A stretch of 64,000 nucleotides of DNA from JANMZO01 sp963763135 (GTDB lineage: Bacteria; Actinomycetota; Acidimicrobiia; Acidimicrobiales; JANYDT01): contig CAVXNJ010000005.1 in the NCBI GenBank assembly GCA_963763135.1, forward strand, positions 124,001 through 188,000. The letters run 5' to 3'. Below the pieces are notes generated by a model. It did no database searches, was not told where the DNA came from, and was given only the letters and a program-made list of their open reading frames with translations. How positions within the stretch are numbered: position 1 is the stretch's first letter; the number at the start of each line of letters is the position of its first letter. This document shows, piece after piece, positions 15,001 through 25,140 of the stretch. Both the position numbers and the translations under genes were made by a program.

Positions 15001-18000
15001 ACCCGGAAACAACGGAGCCACCGATACCGACACGCTGGTTCCGACGGCCGACCTCCAGATCACCAAAACCGACGGAGCTACGTCGGAGGTCCCCGGCACT
15101 CCGGTCACCTACACGATCATCGCCACCAACAACGGACCATCCAACGTCTTGGCCGCCACCATCAACGACACCATTCCAAGCGCGCTTACCAATGCCGGAT
15201 GGACCTGCGCCACCACGGGTGGAGCGACCTGCGGCACCGCCTTCGGAACCGGTGACATCACCGACACCATCAACCTGCCCACCGGCAGCTCCGTCACCTA
15301 CACCCTCACCGCCGACGTCCGAGCCACCGCCACCGGCACACTCACCAACACCGCATCGATCACCGCACCTACCGGCGTCACCGACCCGACCCCGGCCAAC
15401 AACACCGCCGTCGACACCGACACCCTCAACCCCACCGCCGACCTCACCATCACCAAGACCGACGGCTCGACCAGTGAGATCCCCGGCACCCCGGTCACCT
15501 ACACGATCATCGCCACCAACAACGGACCATCAGCGGTTACCGGCGCAACGATCACCGACACGATCCCAAGCGCGCTCACCAACGCAACATGGACCTGCGT
15601 CGCCTCCACCGGCGCCACCTGCACCGCCAGCGAAACCGGCAACATCACCGACACCGTCAACCTCCCCGCCGGCGCCACCGCGACCTACACACTCAACGCC
15701 ACGGTCCGGGCGTCGGCCACCGGCAACCTCACCAACACCGCATCGATCACCGTCCCGACCGGCGTCACCGACCTCACCCCGGCCAACAACACCGCCACCG
15801 ACACCGACACCCTGGTACCCACCGCCGACCTCACCATCACCAAAACCGACAGCGCCACCTCCGAGATCCCCGGCACCCCCGTCATCTACACGATCGTCGC
15901 CACCAACAACGGACCCTCCAACGTGGTCGGAGCCACCATCACCGACACGATCCCGGCCGCCATCACCAACGCGACATGGACCTGTGCCACCTCCACCGGC
16001 GCGACCTGCACCGCCAGCGGAACCGGCAACATCACCGACACCGTCAACCTGCCCGCCGGCGCCACCGCGACCTACACCCTCAACGCCACAGTGCGCCCGT
16101 CGGCCACCGGCAACCTCACCAACACCGCATCAATCACCGCCCCCACCGGAGTCACCGACCCCACCCCGGCCAACAACACCGCCACCGACACCGACACCCT
16201 CAACCCCACCGCCGACCTCACCATCACCAAAACCGACGGATCCATCACCGAGATCCCCGGCACCCCGGTCACCTACACCATCGTCGCCACCAACAACGGA
16301 CCATCCAACGTCACCAGCGCGACCATCACCGACACGATCCCGGCCGCCCTCACCAACGCCGGATGGACCTGCGCGGCCTCGACTGGAGCGACCTGCGGCA
16401 CCGCCTTCGGAACCGGTGACATCACCGACAGCGTCAACCTGCCCGCCGGCGCCACCGTCACCTACACGCTCACCGCCGACGTGCAAGCCACCGCCACCGG
16501 CACCCTCACCAACACCGCTTCGATCACCGCCCCGACCGGCGTCACCGACCCCACCCCGGCCAACAACACCGCCACCGACACCGACACCCTCAACCCCACC
16601 GCCGACCTCACCATCACCAAAACCGACGGATCCGTCTTCGAGATCCCCGGCACCCCGGTCACCTACACCATCGTCGCCACCAACAACGGACCATCCAACG
16701 TCACCAGCGCGACCATTACCGACACGATCCCAAGCGCGCTTACCAATGCCGGGTGGACCTGCGTCGCCGCCGCTGGAGCGACCTGCGGTGCCGCGTTCGG
16801 AACCGGTGACATCACCGACACGGTCAGCCTCCCGGCAACCGGCTCCGTTACCTACACCGTCACCGCCGACGTACGAGCGACCGCCACCGGCACCCTCACG
16901 AACGCTGCATCCATCAACACGCCGACCGGCGTCACCGACCCCACCCCGGCCAACAACACCGCCACCGATACCGACGCCCTTCGCGTCAGCGCCGATCTCA
17001 GCGTCACGAAGACCGATGGGGCCACGAGCGAGATCCCCGGCACTCCCGTCACCTACACGATCGTGGCCACCAACAACGGACCATCCGACGTCACCGGTGC
17101 AACGATCACCGACACGATCCCAAGCGCGCTTACCAACGCGACATGGACCTGCGTCGCCTCCACCGGTGCAACCTGCACCGCCAGCGGAACCGGCAACATC
17201 ACCGACACCGTCGACCTCCCCACCGGCGGCTCCGCGACCTACACACTCAACGCCGACGTCCGGCCCACGGCGACCGGCAACCTCACCAACACTGCATCGA
17301 TCACCGCTCCGACCAGTGTGGTCGACCTCTCGCCGACCAACAACACCGCTACCGACACCGACACGCTGAACGTGACCGCCGACCTCACCGTCACGAAAAC
17401 CGACGGCACCACCTCCGAGATCCCCGGCACGCCGGTCACCTACACGATCGTCGCCACCAACAACGGACCGTCGAACGTCACCGGCGCAACGATCGCCGAT
17501 ACCATCCCAAGCGCACTTACCAACGCAACGTGGACCTGCGTCGCGACGAACGGCGCCACCTGCACCGCCAGCGGAACCGGCAACCTCAACAACGCCGTCA
17601 CCCTCCCGGTCGGAGCCACGGTCACGTACACGGTTAACGCAACAGTTCGACCCGACGCGACCGGCAACCTGACCAACACCGCAGGCATCACCGCCCCTAC
17701 CGGCGTCGATCCCAACCTCGCCAACAACACCGCCACCGACACCGACACCCTCGACCCGACGGCCGATGTACGCATCACAAAGACCGACGGCCTCACCGTG
17801 GCCGCCCCGGGCGCACCCGTGACCTACACGATCACCGTGGCGAACACCGGGCCGTCGAGCGCACCGGGAGTGACCGTGACCGACGTTCTTCCGGGGAACC
17901 TCAACGGGGTGACCTGGAGCTGCGTCGCCGATTCCAGTTCGGCCTGCTCCACCGCCAGCGGCACCGGCAACCTGAACACGACAGCGGACCTCGGCCCAGC

Positions 18001-21000
18001 CGGAACCGTGACCTACACCGTCCAGGCGCAGGTTGATCTGAACGCCGCCGGTTCGTTGACGAACACCGCCACGGTGGCCGTTCCGCCGGCGATCGACGAT
18101 CCGAACACGCTGAACAACACCGCCACCGATACCGACACCCTGACGCCGACCGCCGACATGGCGTTGACCAAGACGGACAACCTCGGAACGGGTTCGATCG
18201 TCGCCGGCACCGCCGTGACCTACACGATCACCGCCACCAACCGTGGACCGTCGCGAGCGATCGGGCTCACCCTTACCGACCCGCTGCCCGCATCGCTGTC
18301 GAGTGCCACCTGGACCTGCTCGACCGTGTCGCCATCGTCGTGCGGAACCGCGGCCGGCTCGGGGTCGATTCTCAGCACCCTTGATCTGGAACCCGACGCC
18401 GTCGCCACGTTCACCCTCACCGCCACGCTCGACGCCTCGGCGACCGGCTCGCTCGTGAACACCGCCACGGTCACGTACCCGACCGGCCTGATCGATCCCA
18501 CCCCAGGCCCGACGACGGCCACGGACCTGCTTGCCATCCTCAAGGCCGCCGACCTGGTCATCACGAAGACCGACGGTGCCACATCCTCGACGCCCGGACT
18601 CCCGGCTTCCTACACGATCACCGTAACCAACGCCGGCCCTTCCGACGTGGTCGGCGCTGTGGTCACCGACACACTGCCAAGCGCGCTTATCAATGCCACG
18701 TGGAACTGCACAGCGGGTGCTGGTTCGAGTTGTGGCGCCATCAGCGGTGCCGGAAGCATTGCCACAACCGTCGATCTGGTTGTCGGTGCCTCGGCCACGT
18801 TCACTCTGGATGCGACGGTCGACCCGGCCGCGACCGGCCCCACCCTCGGCAACACCGCTCAGATCACGCCACCCACCGGTGTCGTCGACCCGAACCCGTC
18901 GAACTCCACCGCGACCGACACCAACGATCTCAACCGCATCGCCGACCTCAGCATCACCAAGACCGACGCCCGGATCACCGCGGTGGCCGGATCCGACACG
19001 AGCTACACGATCACCGTCCACAACGACGGGCCGTCGGCCGCACGCGCCGCTCGAATCGTGGACAGCTTCGGCACCGACCTCACCCGAGCGACCTGGACCT
19101 GCACCACTTCACCGACCGTAGGCATCACATCGTGCCCCGCTACGGGGACCGGCGCGATCGACACCGCGATCAATCTCGAACCCGGTGCGAGCGCCACCTT
19201 CGTTCTCAGCGGAACCATCAACCCCGCGCTGCGTGGCACGATCACCAACACCGCCACGGTGTCCGCACCGAGTGACACGACCGATCCCGACGCTTCCGAC
19301 GACTCGGCAACCGACACCACCGATCTCACCGCAACCGCCGACGTTTCGATCACCAAGACCGACGGTGTAACGGAGTCATCACCCGGCGCTCGCATGACGT
19401 ACACCGTCAACGTCAGCAACGCCGGACCGTCTACCGCCACAAACGTCGTCGTCACCGACGTGCTCGCGACCATTCTCCACAACGCGACATGGACCTGCAC
19501 GGTGACGTCGGGTTCCTGCCCCAACGCGTCAGGCACCGGCTCGCTCAGCGAAACGATTCCCGCCCTCGCCCCCAACGCCGTGGCCACCTTCCGGATCAGC
19601 GCCCGGGTCGACTTCGAAGCCACGGGCACACTCACCAACACCGCATCCGTCACATCGACCGAGCCCGACGCCGACACCACCAACAACTCGGCCACCGACG
19701 TCGACACCCTCGTCGCGAAGGCCGATCTGCAGATCACCAAGACCGACAACGCGTTGACCCGCATACCCGGTCTGGCGACGTCGTACGCGATCACCGTCAC
19801 GAACGCGGGTCCGTCCAATGTCACCGGAGCCAGCATCGCCGACGCCATGCCGAGCGAACTGCTGAACGTCGCCTGGAGTTGCGCCGCTACCGGCGGGGCC
19901 ACTTGCCCGACAGCTTCAGGAGCCGGAAGCATCGCCACATCGGTCGACCTCCCGGCCGAATCGACGGTCACGTTCGCCGTGAACGCCGACATCAGCGCCG
20001 GGTCGTCGGGGCTCCTTCGCAACACCGCGACGGTGACGTCGCCGTCGGATGTCCCGGATCCCGATCCGTCCAACAACACGTCGACCGACGAGACGCAACT
20101 CACACCCGAAACGAACCTCCGCATAACGAAGACCGACCACGCCGACACGCAGACGCCGGGCGACAAGGTCACCTACGACATCGAGGTGACGAACGAAGGC
20201 CCGTCGTACTCGTCCGACACCCGCATCAAGGACGTCGCACCCGACAGCCTCCGCGACATCTCGTGGACATGCGAGGGAGTCAGCGGTGCCACCTGCCCGA
20301 CCGATGGCACCAAGCCCGAACTGCTGGCCCAGATTCCGCCGCACACGTCGATCAGGATCAAGCTCACCGCCACGATCGATCCGGCGGCCACCGGGGTGTT
20401 GAAGAACATCGCCACCGTGGCCCCCGCCACCTCGGGCGTCGACAAGAACATCAACGACGACGAGGCCATCGACGAATCGACGCTGACCCCGAAGGCCGAT
20501 CTCACCGTCACCAAGGACGACGGCGTGAGCGAAGTCGCTCCCGGTCGGGCCCTCACCTACAAGATCACCGTCACCAACCACGGCCCCTCGAACAGTGGGA
20601 AGGTTCAGGTCACCGACCAACTGCCGAGCTCGCTCATCGGTGCCACCTGGTCCTGCGTCACCCCCGACGGCTGCGGCACCACCTCGGGAACCGGCGACCT
20701 CGACACCACGGTCAACCTCGCACCCGATCAGGCCGCAACGTTTGAGGTCCGGGCCACTGTCAACCCCGACGCCGAAGCCGGCGAGCTGAAGAACATCGCA
20801 ACGGCCGCTCTTCCGGGCGACGTCGTCGACCCGACTCCGGCGCCGACTCCCGGGCCGACCACCGCACAGGACATCGACGACATCGTTCCCGAAACCGATC
20901 TCTCGATCACGAAGACCCACGAGGGTGGCAACGTCGTCGCCGGCGGCAAGGTCCGCTACACGATCACGGTCGCCAACAACGGTCCGTCGACGGCCCGCAA

Positions 21001-21886
21001 CGTCGTGGTCACCGACGTGCTGCCGGCGTCACTTCTGAACGCCAGCTGGACCTGCGCAGCCGACATCGGCAGTGCATGCGATGTCATCGGCACAGGATCG
21101 ATCGACACCAAGGTCACCGTCCGTCCGGGTGCACCGGTGGTGTTCACCCTCGAGGCGACCGTCGATCCGGCCTTCGAAGGCTCCGACCTGGCCAACACCG
21201 CGTCGGTAACCCCGTCGATGGGAAGCAGGGACATCACGGAGTCCGACAACTCGGCGACCGATCACGCCACGGTCGAGCGACGAGGTGACGTGTCGATTAC
21301 CAAGACCGACGGCCGACCGTACGCGGTACAGGGTCGGGTCAACTACTACCGGATCGTCGTCACCAACCACGGACCGTCGGCCCTCAAGGGCGTGAAGGTC
21401 ACCGACCACCTGCCGGGCAACCTCCACAACGGTTCGTGGAAGTGCGAAGTGCTCACCGGCTCGGCCAGCTGTCAGACCGAAAGCGGCGACGGCGACATCG
21501 ACGGCGTTCTCGTCGATCTCGGCCCCGATGCCAGCGTGAGCTTCGTGGTTCGCACGACGGTCGACGAGCACTCCCTGGCCAACGTGATCAACTCGGCGTC
21601 GGTGGAGGCTCCGGCCGATGCCACCGACCCGGTTCTCTCGAACAACAAGGCGACGGACAACGACGTGATGTGGAAGGAATGGCTGAGCCATCCCCCCGTT
21701 GAGCGGGAGCCGACGGCCAGGGTGTCGGGCAAGATGAACCTCGCCGACCCCACCGACAACATCGACTCGAACCTCATCCTGTCCCTGACCGGCTCCGAAG
21801 TCCTAGGCGTACTTACTACTGCCGGTCTGCTGCTGATGGGCGGTTACCTGCTCATCCTCGCGACCCGCCGTCGCCGTCGATCCTGA
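1..21886 (+). CDS. Giant DUF11-repeat surface protein, 5'-truncated by window and frameshifted
   Basis: This is the 3' portion of one very large gene; coding is already open at position 3, so the start is outside the window. It encodes at least about 7,290 residues, made of 55 recognisable units that begin near ADLxITKTD and contain PGTPVTYTIVATNNGPS, a WTC...C pair and DTDTL. This is the DUF11/conserved-repeat pattern of exported bacterial surface proteins, and each unit would fold as a beta-sandwich with a probable disulfide (inference). The C-terminus (21779-21886) has LSLTG, a hydrophobic segment and RRRRRS, a sortase-like wall anchor with a non-canonical motif. Units 1-45 are very similar and units 46-55 are clearly more diverged. 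The reading frame changes at about 7820, 8061-8105, 10327, 10384 and 11700, so as given it is split into four long frames. Whether these breaks are real or assembly errors cannot be told from the sequence. A role in adhesion or as a cell-surface stalk is likely but unproven. Confidence 0.9.
7819..7821 (+). other. Frameshift 1: extra base in DUF11 repeat 20
   Basis: The run reads AAGCGCGCTCTACC where sister units read AAGCGCGCTTACC, one base longer. The DUF11 reading moves to the next frame here. The original frame stays open by chance to 8870, but its translation becomes Arg/His-rich nonsense. Confidence 0.85.
8061..8105 (+). other. Frameshift 2: three single-base insertions in 45 bp
   Basis: Compared with sister units, extra bases sit near 8061 (GATTCCGACG for GATCCGACG), near 8076 (CCTCCACG for CCTCACG) and near 8105 (CGACTCACC for CGACCACC). 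Together they restore the frame, but about 15 residues of the ADLTITKTD landmark are scrambled. Three compensating insertions this close suggest either a poor-quality consensus or tolerated frame wobble. Confidence 0.8.
10326..10385 (+). other. Frameshifts 3 and 4: two single-base insertions
   Basis: AACGCCGCCGACC replaces AACGCCCCGACC near 10327, and GACACGCCTGAACG replaces GACACGCTGAACG near 10384. The first break leads to a stop at 10387-10389 in the old frame; the second puts the array into the frame used from 10390 to about 11700. Only about 20 codons are read in the intermediate frame. Confidence 0.82.
11699..11702 (+). other. Frameshift 5: single-base deletion in DUF11 repeat 30
   Basis: CTCACGGCGCGTCTTGG lacks one C relative to the expected CTCACCGGCGCGTCTTGG (Leu-Thr-Gly-Ala-Ser-Trp). 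After this point the array stays in one frame to the stop at 21884-21886. Confidence 0.82.
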
Positions 21887-21908
21887 AGGGTGCCCGGCCC
21901 AGCGGAAA

Positions 21909-23084
21909 TCAGCGAAGCACGGCGTTCGTGGCGACGACCACCGCCCCGGCAACCACGAGTGCTGGAGCAACGATTCGTAGGCCGATCGCCGAAAAGCGAC
22001 GCGCACTTACGATCACCCCGAGTCGGGCGGCCGTGTCCCTCCAGAGCAGACCGGCCAGCGCGCCGGTGACGATGAGGCCGGGGCCGAAGTTCACACCGAC
22101 CAGCATCGGCCAGATCCGGGCGTCGCCGGCGCGCAGGATGCCGGTGCCGAGAAGCGTGGCGGGGAGATTGTTGATGGCGTTGGCCCCGAGCACGGCAACG
22201 GCCAGCGTGCGCAGATCTCCGGTCACGGTGGATTGGCCGAGAAGCAAGCCGAGCCCGAGATGCGGCGCTGCCGCGCTCGCAACCAACCCGAGCGAAAGCG
22301 CCAGGATGGCCGCGCCCCACGGGAGTTCGGGCAGGGATCGGTCTGACAGCAAGGTCAGCGTCCACAGCGTCGCGACAAAGGCGACGATCCACGCCGGGAC
22401 TCCGAACCCATCGCCGACGGTGAATCCCAAGAGCACGAATCCGACGATTGGAAGGCCCCGGCGGATCGCCGAACGATCCACGTGATCACGTTCCGGTTCG
22501 ACGTCGCGCTCGCGTCGGAACGTCCTGCAGTAGGCGAGGTACCCAACCACGGTGGCCAGCAGCGATGCCGGACCCAGATGGGTGAGAAAGTCAACGGCGC
22601 CGAGTTTGAGCCGTTCGGCTGCGATGAGGTTGGTGAGATTGGAAACCGGGAGCGCACTCGATGAGAGCGCCGCGGCGACCGCCGGTTGGATCGCGAACGG
22701 CAGGGGGTCGCGGCCGTGTCGACGGGCGATCCGGATGTAGAGCGGGGTGAGGAGCACGACCGAGGCGTCAAGGTTCAGAACGGTTGTCACCAGGGCGGCG
22801 AGCACCCAGAGGCCGAGATCGAGATGTCGGCCGTTGTCGAACAGCGACGCAACCGCTGAGAAGAACCCGAGCCGGTCGAGCAGCACCGCGAGCGGAACAG
22901 CAGTCAGAAGGAACAGCAGCGGAGGACCGAGTGGCCGACCGGCGTCGAGAGCCTCGCGAATCGTCAGTTGCCGAAAGACCAGAGACGCGACGGCGACAAG
23001 CATTGGTGTGCCCCAGACCGGCCACCGAGCGGGCCGGGCGAACACGCCGAGAACCGCAATTGCCAGAAGGCCGACAGAGATCAC
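21909..23084 (-). CDS. ArsB/SLC13-like ion permease, 391 aa
   Basis: This is a polytopic membrane protein with about ten hydrophobic segments. Its sequence resembles the ArsB/NhaD/CitM ion-transporter superfamily: a loop with NLDASVVLLTPLYI, then SNLTNLIAAERL in the first half, and GANAINNLPATLLGTGI plus GVNFGPGLIVTGALAG in the second half, the pair of N-rich re-entrant motifs expected for this fold. The substrate (arsenite, sodium/proton or an organic anion) cannot be assigned. I chose GTG at 23084 because it overlaps the stop of the upstream gene as GTGA, the usual sign of translational coupling; longer in-frame readings upstream are Arg/Asp-rich and implausible. It is co-transcribed with the preceding membrane protein. 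Confidence 0.75.
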   Translation of the reverse strand: MISVGLLAIAVLGVFARPARWPVWGTPMLVAVASLVFRQLTIREALDAGRPLGPPLLFLLTAVPLAVLLDRLGFFSAVASLFDNGRHLDLGLWVLAALVTTVLNLDASVVLLTPLYIRIARRHGRDPLPFAIQPAVAAALSSSALPVSNLTNLIAAERLKLGAVDFLTHLGPASLLATVVGYLAYCRTFRRERDVEPERDHVDRSAIRRGLPIVGFVLLGFTVGDGFGVPAWIVAFVATLWTLTLLSDRSLPELPWGAAILALSLGLVASAAAPHLGLGLLLGQSTVTGDLRTLAVAVLGANAINNLPATLLGTGILRAGDARIWPMLVGVNFGPGLIVTGALAGLLWRDTAARLGVIVSARRFSAIGLRIVAPALVVAGAVVVATNAVLR

Positions 23085-24187
23085 GCCAATGTAGGCATCG
23101 TGCGCTTGAACGGCCCCGTTGACGCGAGTGATTTGTGCAACGCGACACCGAGCGCGATCCCGGACACGATCATGGTCCCGATCGCGAAGCCGATCCGGCG
23201 CGCACCGTTCACTTCCGTCACCAGTACGATCACGATCTCGAGCGCGGACATCGACCACACGAATATCGCCACCGGGGCCGCCATGCGCTCGATCAGCGTG
23301 AACTCACGGTCCTTCGCGATATCGGTCACCGCAGCTCCTTCGCTCCGAAGCAGTTGGTCGATCCAGTCCACCGGCGCACTTACGACGGCAACCACTGACG
23401 AGGCCCAGAAGGCGTAGACCCCGGCCAACCACAGGGCTGAACTCGGGGTAACGACCGGATCAGCTTGAAGGACCGCTGCGGCCACCACCACCGCGAGACT
23501 CGTCGTGAGGAATGCGACGAGTGCCTTCACGTAGCGCATCACGATCACCTGAAGTCGCAGTATGTGACGCGCCATACCGTGTTCAACCTTGGCCACTTCC
23601 TCGGCCAGACCTCGAGACCTGCTCGCCACCAGTTCAAAAAGCCCGGCTGCGCGACCGACGTCGCCCGGCGCATCGTCGCGACCGAGCCCACCGTACGCGT
23701 CGAGCCGCTGGTCGATCGCCGCCCGGCTGGCGACATTCGGAGGTACGAGGAGCTCCACGGTTCCGGGTTCCAATCGGGCAGCTTCGAGCGCCTGGAGCCC
23801 GACTTCGGAAAGCTCGTCGAGCGGCAGCCGCAGGCCGGTCAGCGTAAAGCGCGGTGTGAACGATTCGATTCCGTCGTGGTGTACGTGCTGGGCATGAAAA
23901 TAGAAGCGCGTCATATCGCGAAGGAGCACCCAGAGCACCGCCAGGGGGAAGGCCAAGACGACGATGGCCAAGACCGTCAGGACAACGTGACCCGTGCTCA
24001 CTTCCGCTTCGAGGAGGACCCGGACCACCGAGACGATCTGGTCGCGCATGATCGCCGGCAGCAGAACCATCAGGCCCGCTCCCGACAGCAAGGCTGTTCC
24101 GACCCGGTGAATAGTCGATAAGCGCACTTCACATCGCTGTAGGTACGCTCGGATCGCGGCACGTTCATCGGGTTGCCAATCACTCAT
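23081..24187 (-). CDS. Conserved membrane protein of unknown function, 368 aa
   Basis: I do not recognise the family. The protein has two hydrophobic segments near residues 28-50 and 65-90, a soluble middle part of about 130 residues (LPLDELSEVGLQALEAARLEPGTVELLVPP...), and two to four membrane segments in the C-terminal third (VKALVAFLTTSLAVVVAAAVL, PVAIFVWSMSALEIVIVLVT, IGFAIGTMIVSGIALGVAL). It overlaps the following permease gene by 4 bp (GTGA), so the two probably act together. It is transcribed away from the cupin gene; a DosR-like box at 24310 lies about 120 bp upstream of its start and could in principle serve this operon too. Confidence 0.6.
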   Translation of the reverse strand: MSDWQPDERAAIRAYLQRCEVRLSTIHRVGTALLSGAGLMVLLPAIMRDQIVSVVRVLLEAEVSTGHVVLTVLAIVVLAFPLAVLWVLLRDMTRFYFHAQHVHHDGIESFTPRFTLTGLRLPLDELSEVGLQALEAARLEPGTVELLVPPNVASRAAIDQRLDAYGGLGRDDAPGDVGRAAGLFELVASRSRGLAEEVAKVEHGMARHILRLQVIVMRYVKALVAFLTTSLAVVVAAAVLQADPVVTPSSALWLAGVYAFWASSVVAVVSAPVDWIDQLLRSEGAAVTDIAKDREFTLIERMAAPVAIFVWSMSALEIVIVLVTEVNGARRIGFAIGTMIVSGIALGVALHKSLASTGPFKRTMPTLA

Positions 24188-24309
24188 CGTTCATGAGTCT
24201 TGCCGATTCACGGCCACGCTCCGGCCAACTCGACCACAACAAATGACACAACGAATGTGGCGCACGGCGGCAGAGTCCTCGGTCCAGACGACGAACGGCG
24301 GCGTCACCT

Positions 24310-24323
24310 GGGACTTTTGCCGG
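24310..24323 (+). promoter_or_regulatory. DosR-like box in the divergent cupin/membrane-protein promoter region
   Basis: GGGACTTTTGCCGG fits the relaxed DosR box GGGACTWWNGNCCC except for the last two bases. It lies 89 bp before the cupin ATG (24412) and 123 bp before the divergent gene start (24187). It is weaker than the 28382 site; its weight comes from the neighbouring dosR homologue and two other boxes. Confidence 0.5.
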
Positions 24324-24411
24324 GTGTGCCGAAAGAGCCGGTTGGGTACACATGGAGTAACGGGATTCCGTCAATTCTGGCTGACCCGAAAACACGGAAA
24401 GCAGCGCCACG

Positions 24412-25027
24412 ATGAGCAAGAAAGCGCACAAGCGACGACGAACACAAGCACGACGAACACAAGCATGACAAGCACGAAGAACAGGCGGCGGCGGCCCACG
24501 ACCAGGCGGCATCTTCCGACAAGACCGACCACCACAAGAACGACCACGGCAAGACCGACCACCACAAGAACGACCACGACAAGAACGCCCACGACAAGAA
24601 CGCCCACGACAAGAACGACCACGCCGACGAGATCGCAGCGACCATGGCCCCGGTCATCGAGACGTTTCACATTCAGTCGATTGCGAAAAAGACCCACGAG
24701 GTTCGCGCTCCGCAGCTGACAACGAACAACTTCGCAATCGCCACCATGTGCATCAAGTCGGGCGAGACGGTCGAAGAGCACGGACCCGCGGCGGAGAAGA
24801 TCTATCTCGTGGCACACGGCGAAGGGACTGTCGCGTTGGGTGCCGCCAAAGTCAGCCTCGACAAGGGCGAGCTGATCGTGATCCCAGCCGGTCAGGCGCA
24901 CACGCTCCACGCCGACGACGACGATGACTTCAAGCTCATCACCATCGAAAGTGTGCACACCGACCTGCATCCGGTGCCGGTGATGGCCACGGCAGCTCAC
25001 GCGTCAACCAGTCACACAACAACCTGA
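24412..25027 (+). CDS. His/Asp/Lys-rich N-terminus fused to a cupin domain (apparent frameshift near 24433)
   Basis: From 24644 an intact frame encodes a 127-residue single-domain cupin (SGETVEEHGPAAEKIYLVAHGEGTVALG; GELIVIPAGQAHTLHA), which keeps the HxH/H-type metal-ligand region. In the same frame, codons 24434-24643 encode a strongly His/Lys/Asp-rich stretch (DEHKHDEHKHDKHEEQ..., HHKNDH, DKNAHDKNAH) with no start codon. The only sensible start, ATG 24412 (Met-Ser-Lys-Lys-Ala-His-Lys), is one frame away. Removing one base near 24433 joins them into a protein of about 204 aa. I infer a single gene with a sequencing or genuine 1-bp frameshift; if the break is real, translation from ATG 24644 gives the cupin alone. 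The His-rich arm probably binds metal such as Cu, Ni or Zn. A DosR-like box lies upstream. Confidence 0.6.
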
Positions 25028-25050
25028 CGCTCATCAAGCTGACGCCATAA

Positions 25051-25128
25051 AGAGAAGCCGGGCCTGAAGAGAAGCCGGGCCCTGAGAAGCCGGTTCAGAG
25101 AAGCCGGGTTCAGAGAAGCCGGGCGCTG
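25051..25128. repeat. 15-17-bp minisatellite, about 5 copies
   Basis: AGAGAAGCCGGG-type units with slightly variable tails (GCCTGA, CCCTG, TTCAG, TTCAG, CGCTG) fill the gap between the convergent cupin and PNPOx-fold genes. No hairpin terminator with a U-tract was seen here. Confidence 0.75.
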
Positions 25129-25140
25129 TGCACAGGGGAC

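Larger units (their letters stand above)
1..21690 (+). repeat. 387-bp tandem coding repeat array (about 55 units)
   Basis: Tandem units of 387 bp (129 codons) run the length of the giant gene; the KTD landmark recurs near 335, 720, 1107, 1494, 1881 and so on to about 21300. Two unit types alternate irregularly: a common type with GATCTASGTGNITDT, and a rarer type with GAAFGTGDITDT (units 2, 11, 19, 23, 31, 34, 39, 42 and 43). Later units (from about 17.76 kb) vary in length and sequence. A block around 11.90-12.40 kb recurs almost unchanged at 15.00-15.50 kb, eight units away. It includes the otherwise rare strings NNGATDTDTLVPTADL and NNTAVDTDTL, which indicates segmental duplication of several units at once. 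Confidence 0.93.

Noticed and set aside
380..19021. Many long minus-strand and alternative-frame open readings inside the DUF11 array (up to 963 codons)
   Set aside because: They repeat with the 387-bp period and mirror the coding frame; high GC and the absence of TA-rich codons keep other frames open. No independent signals.
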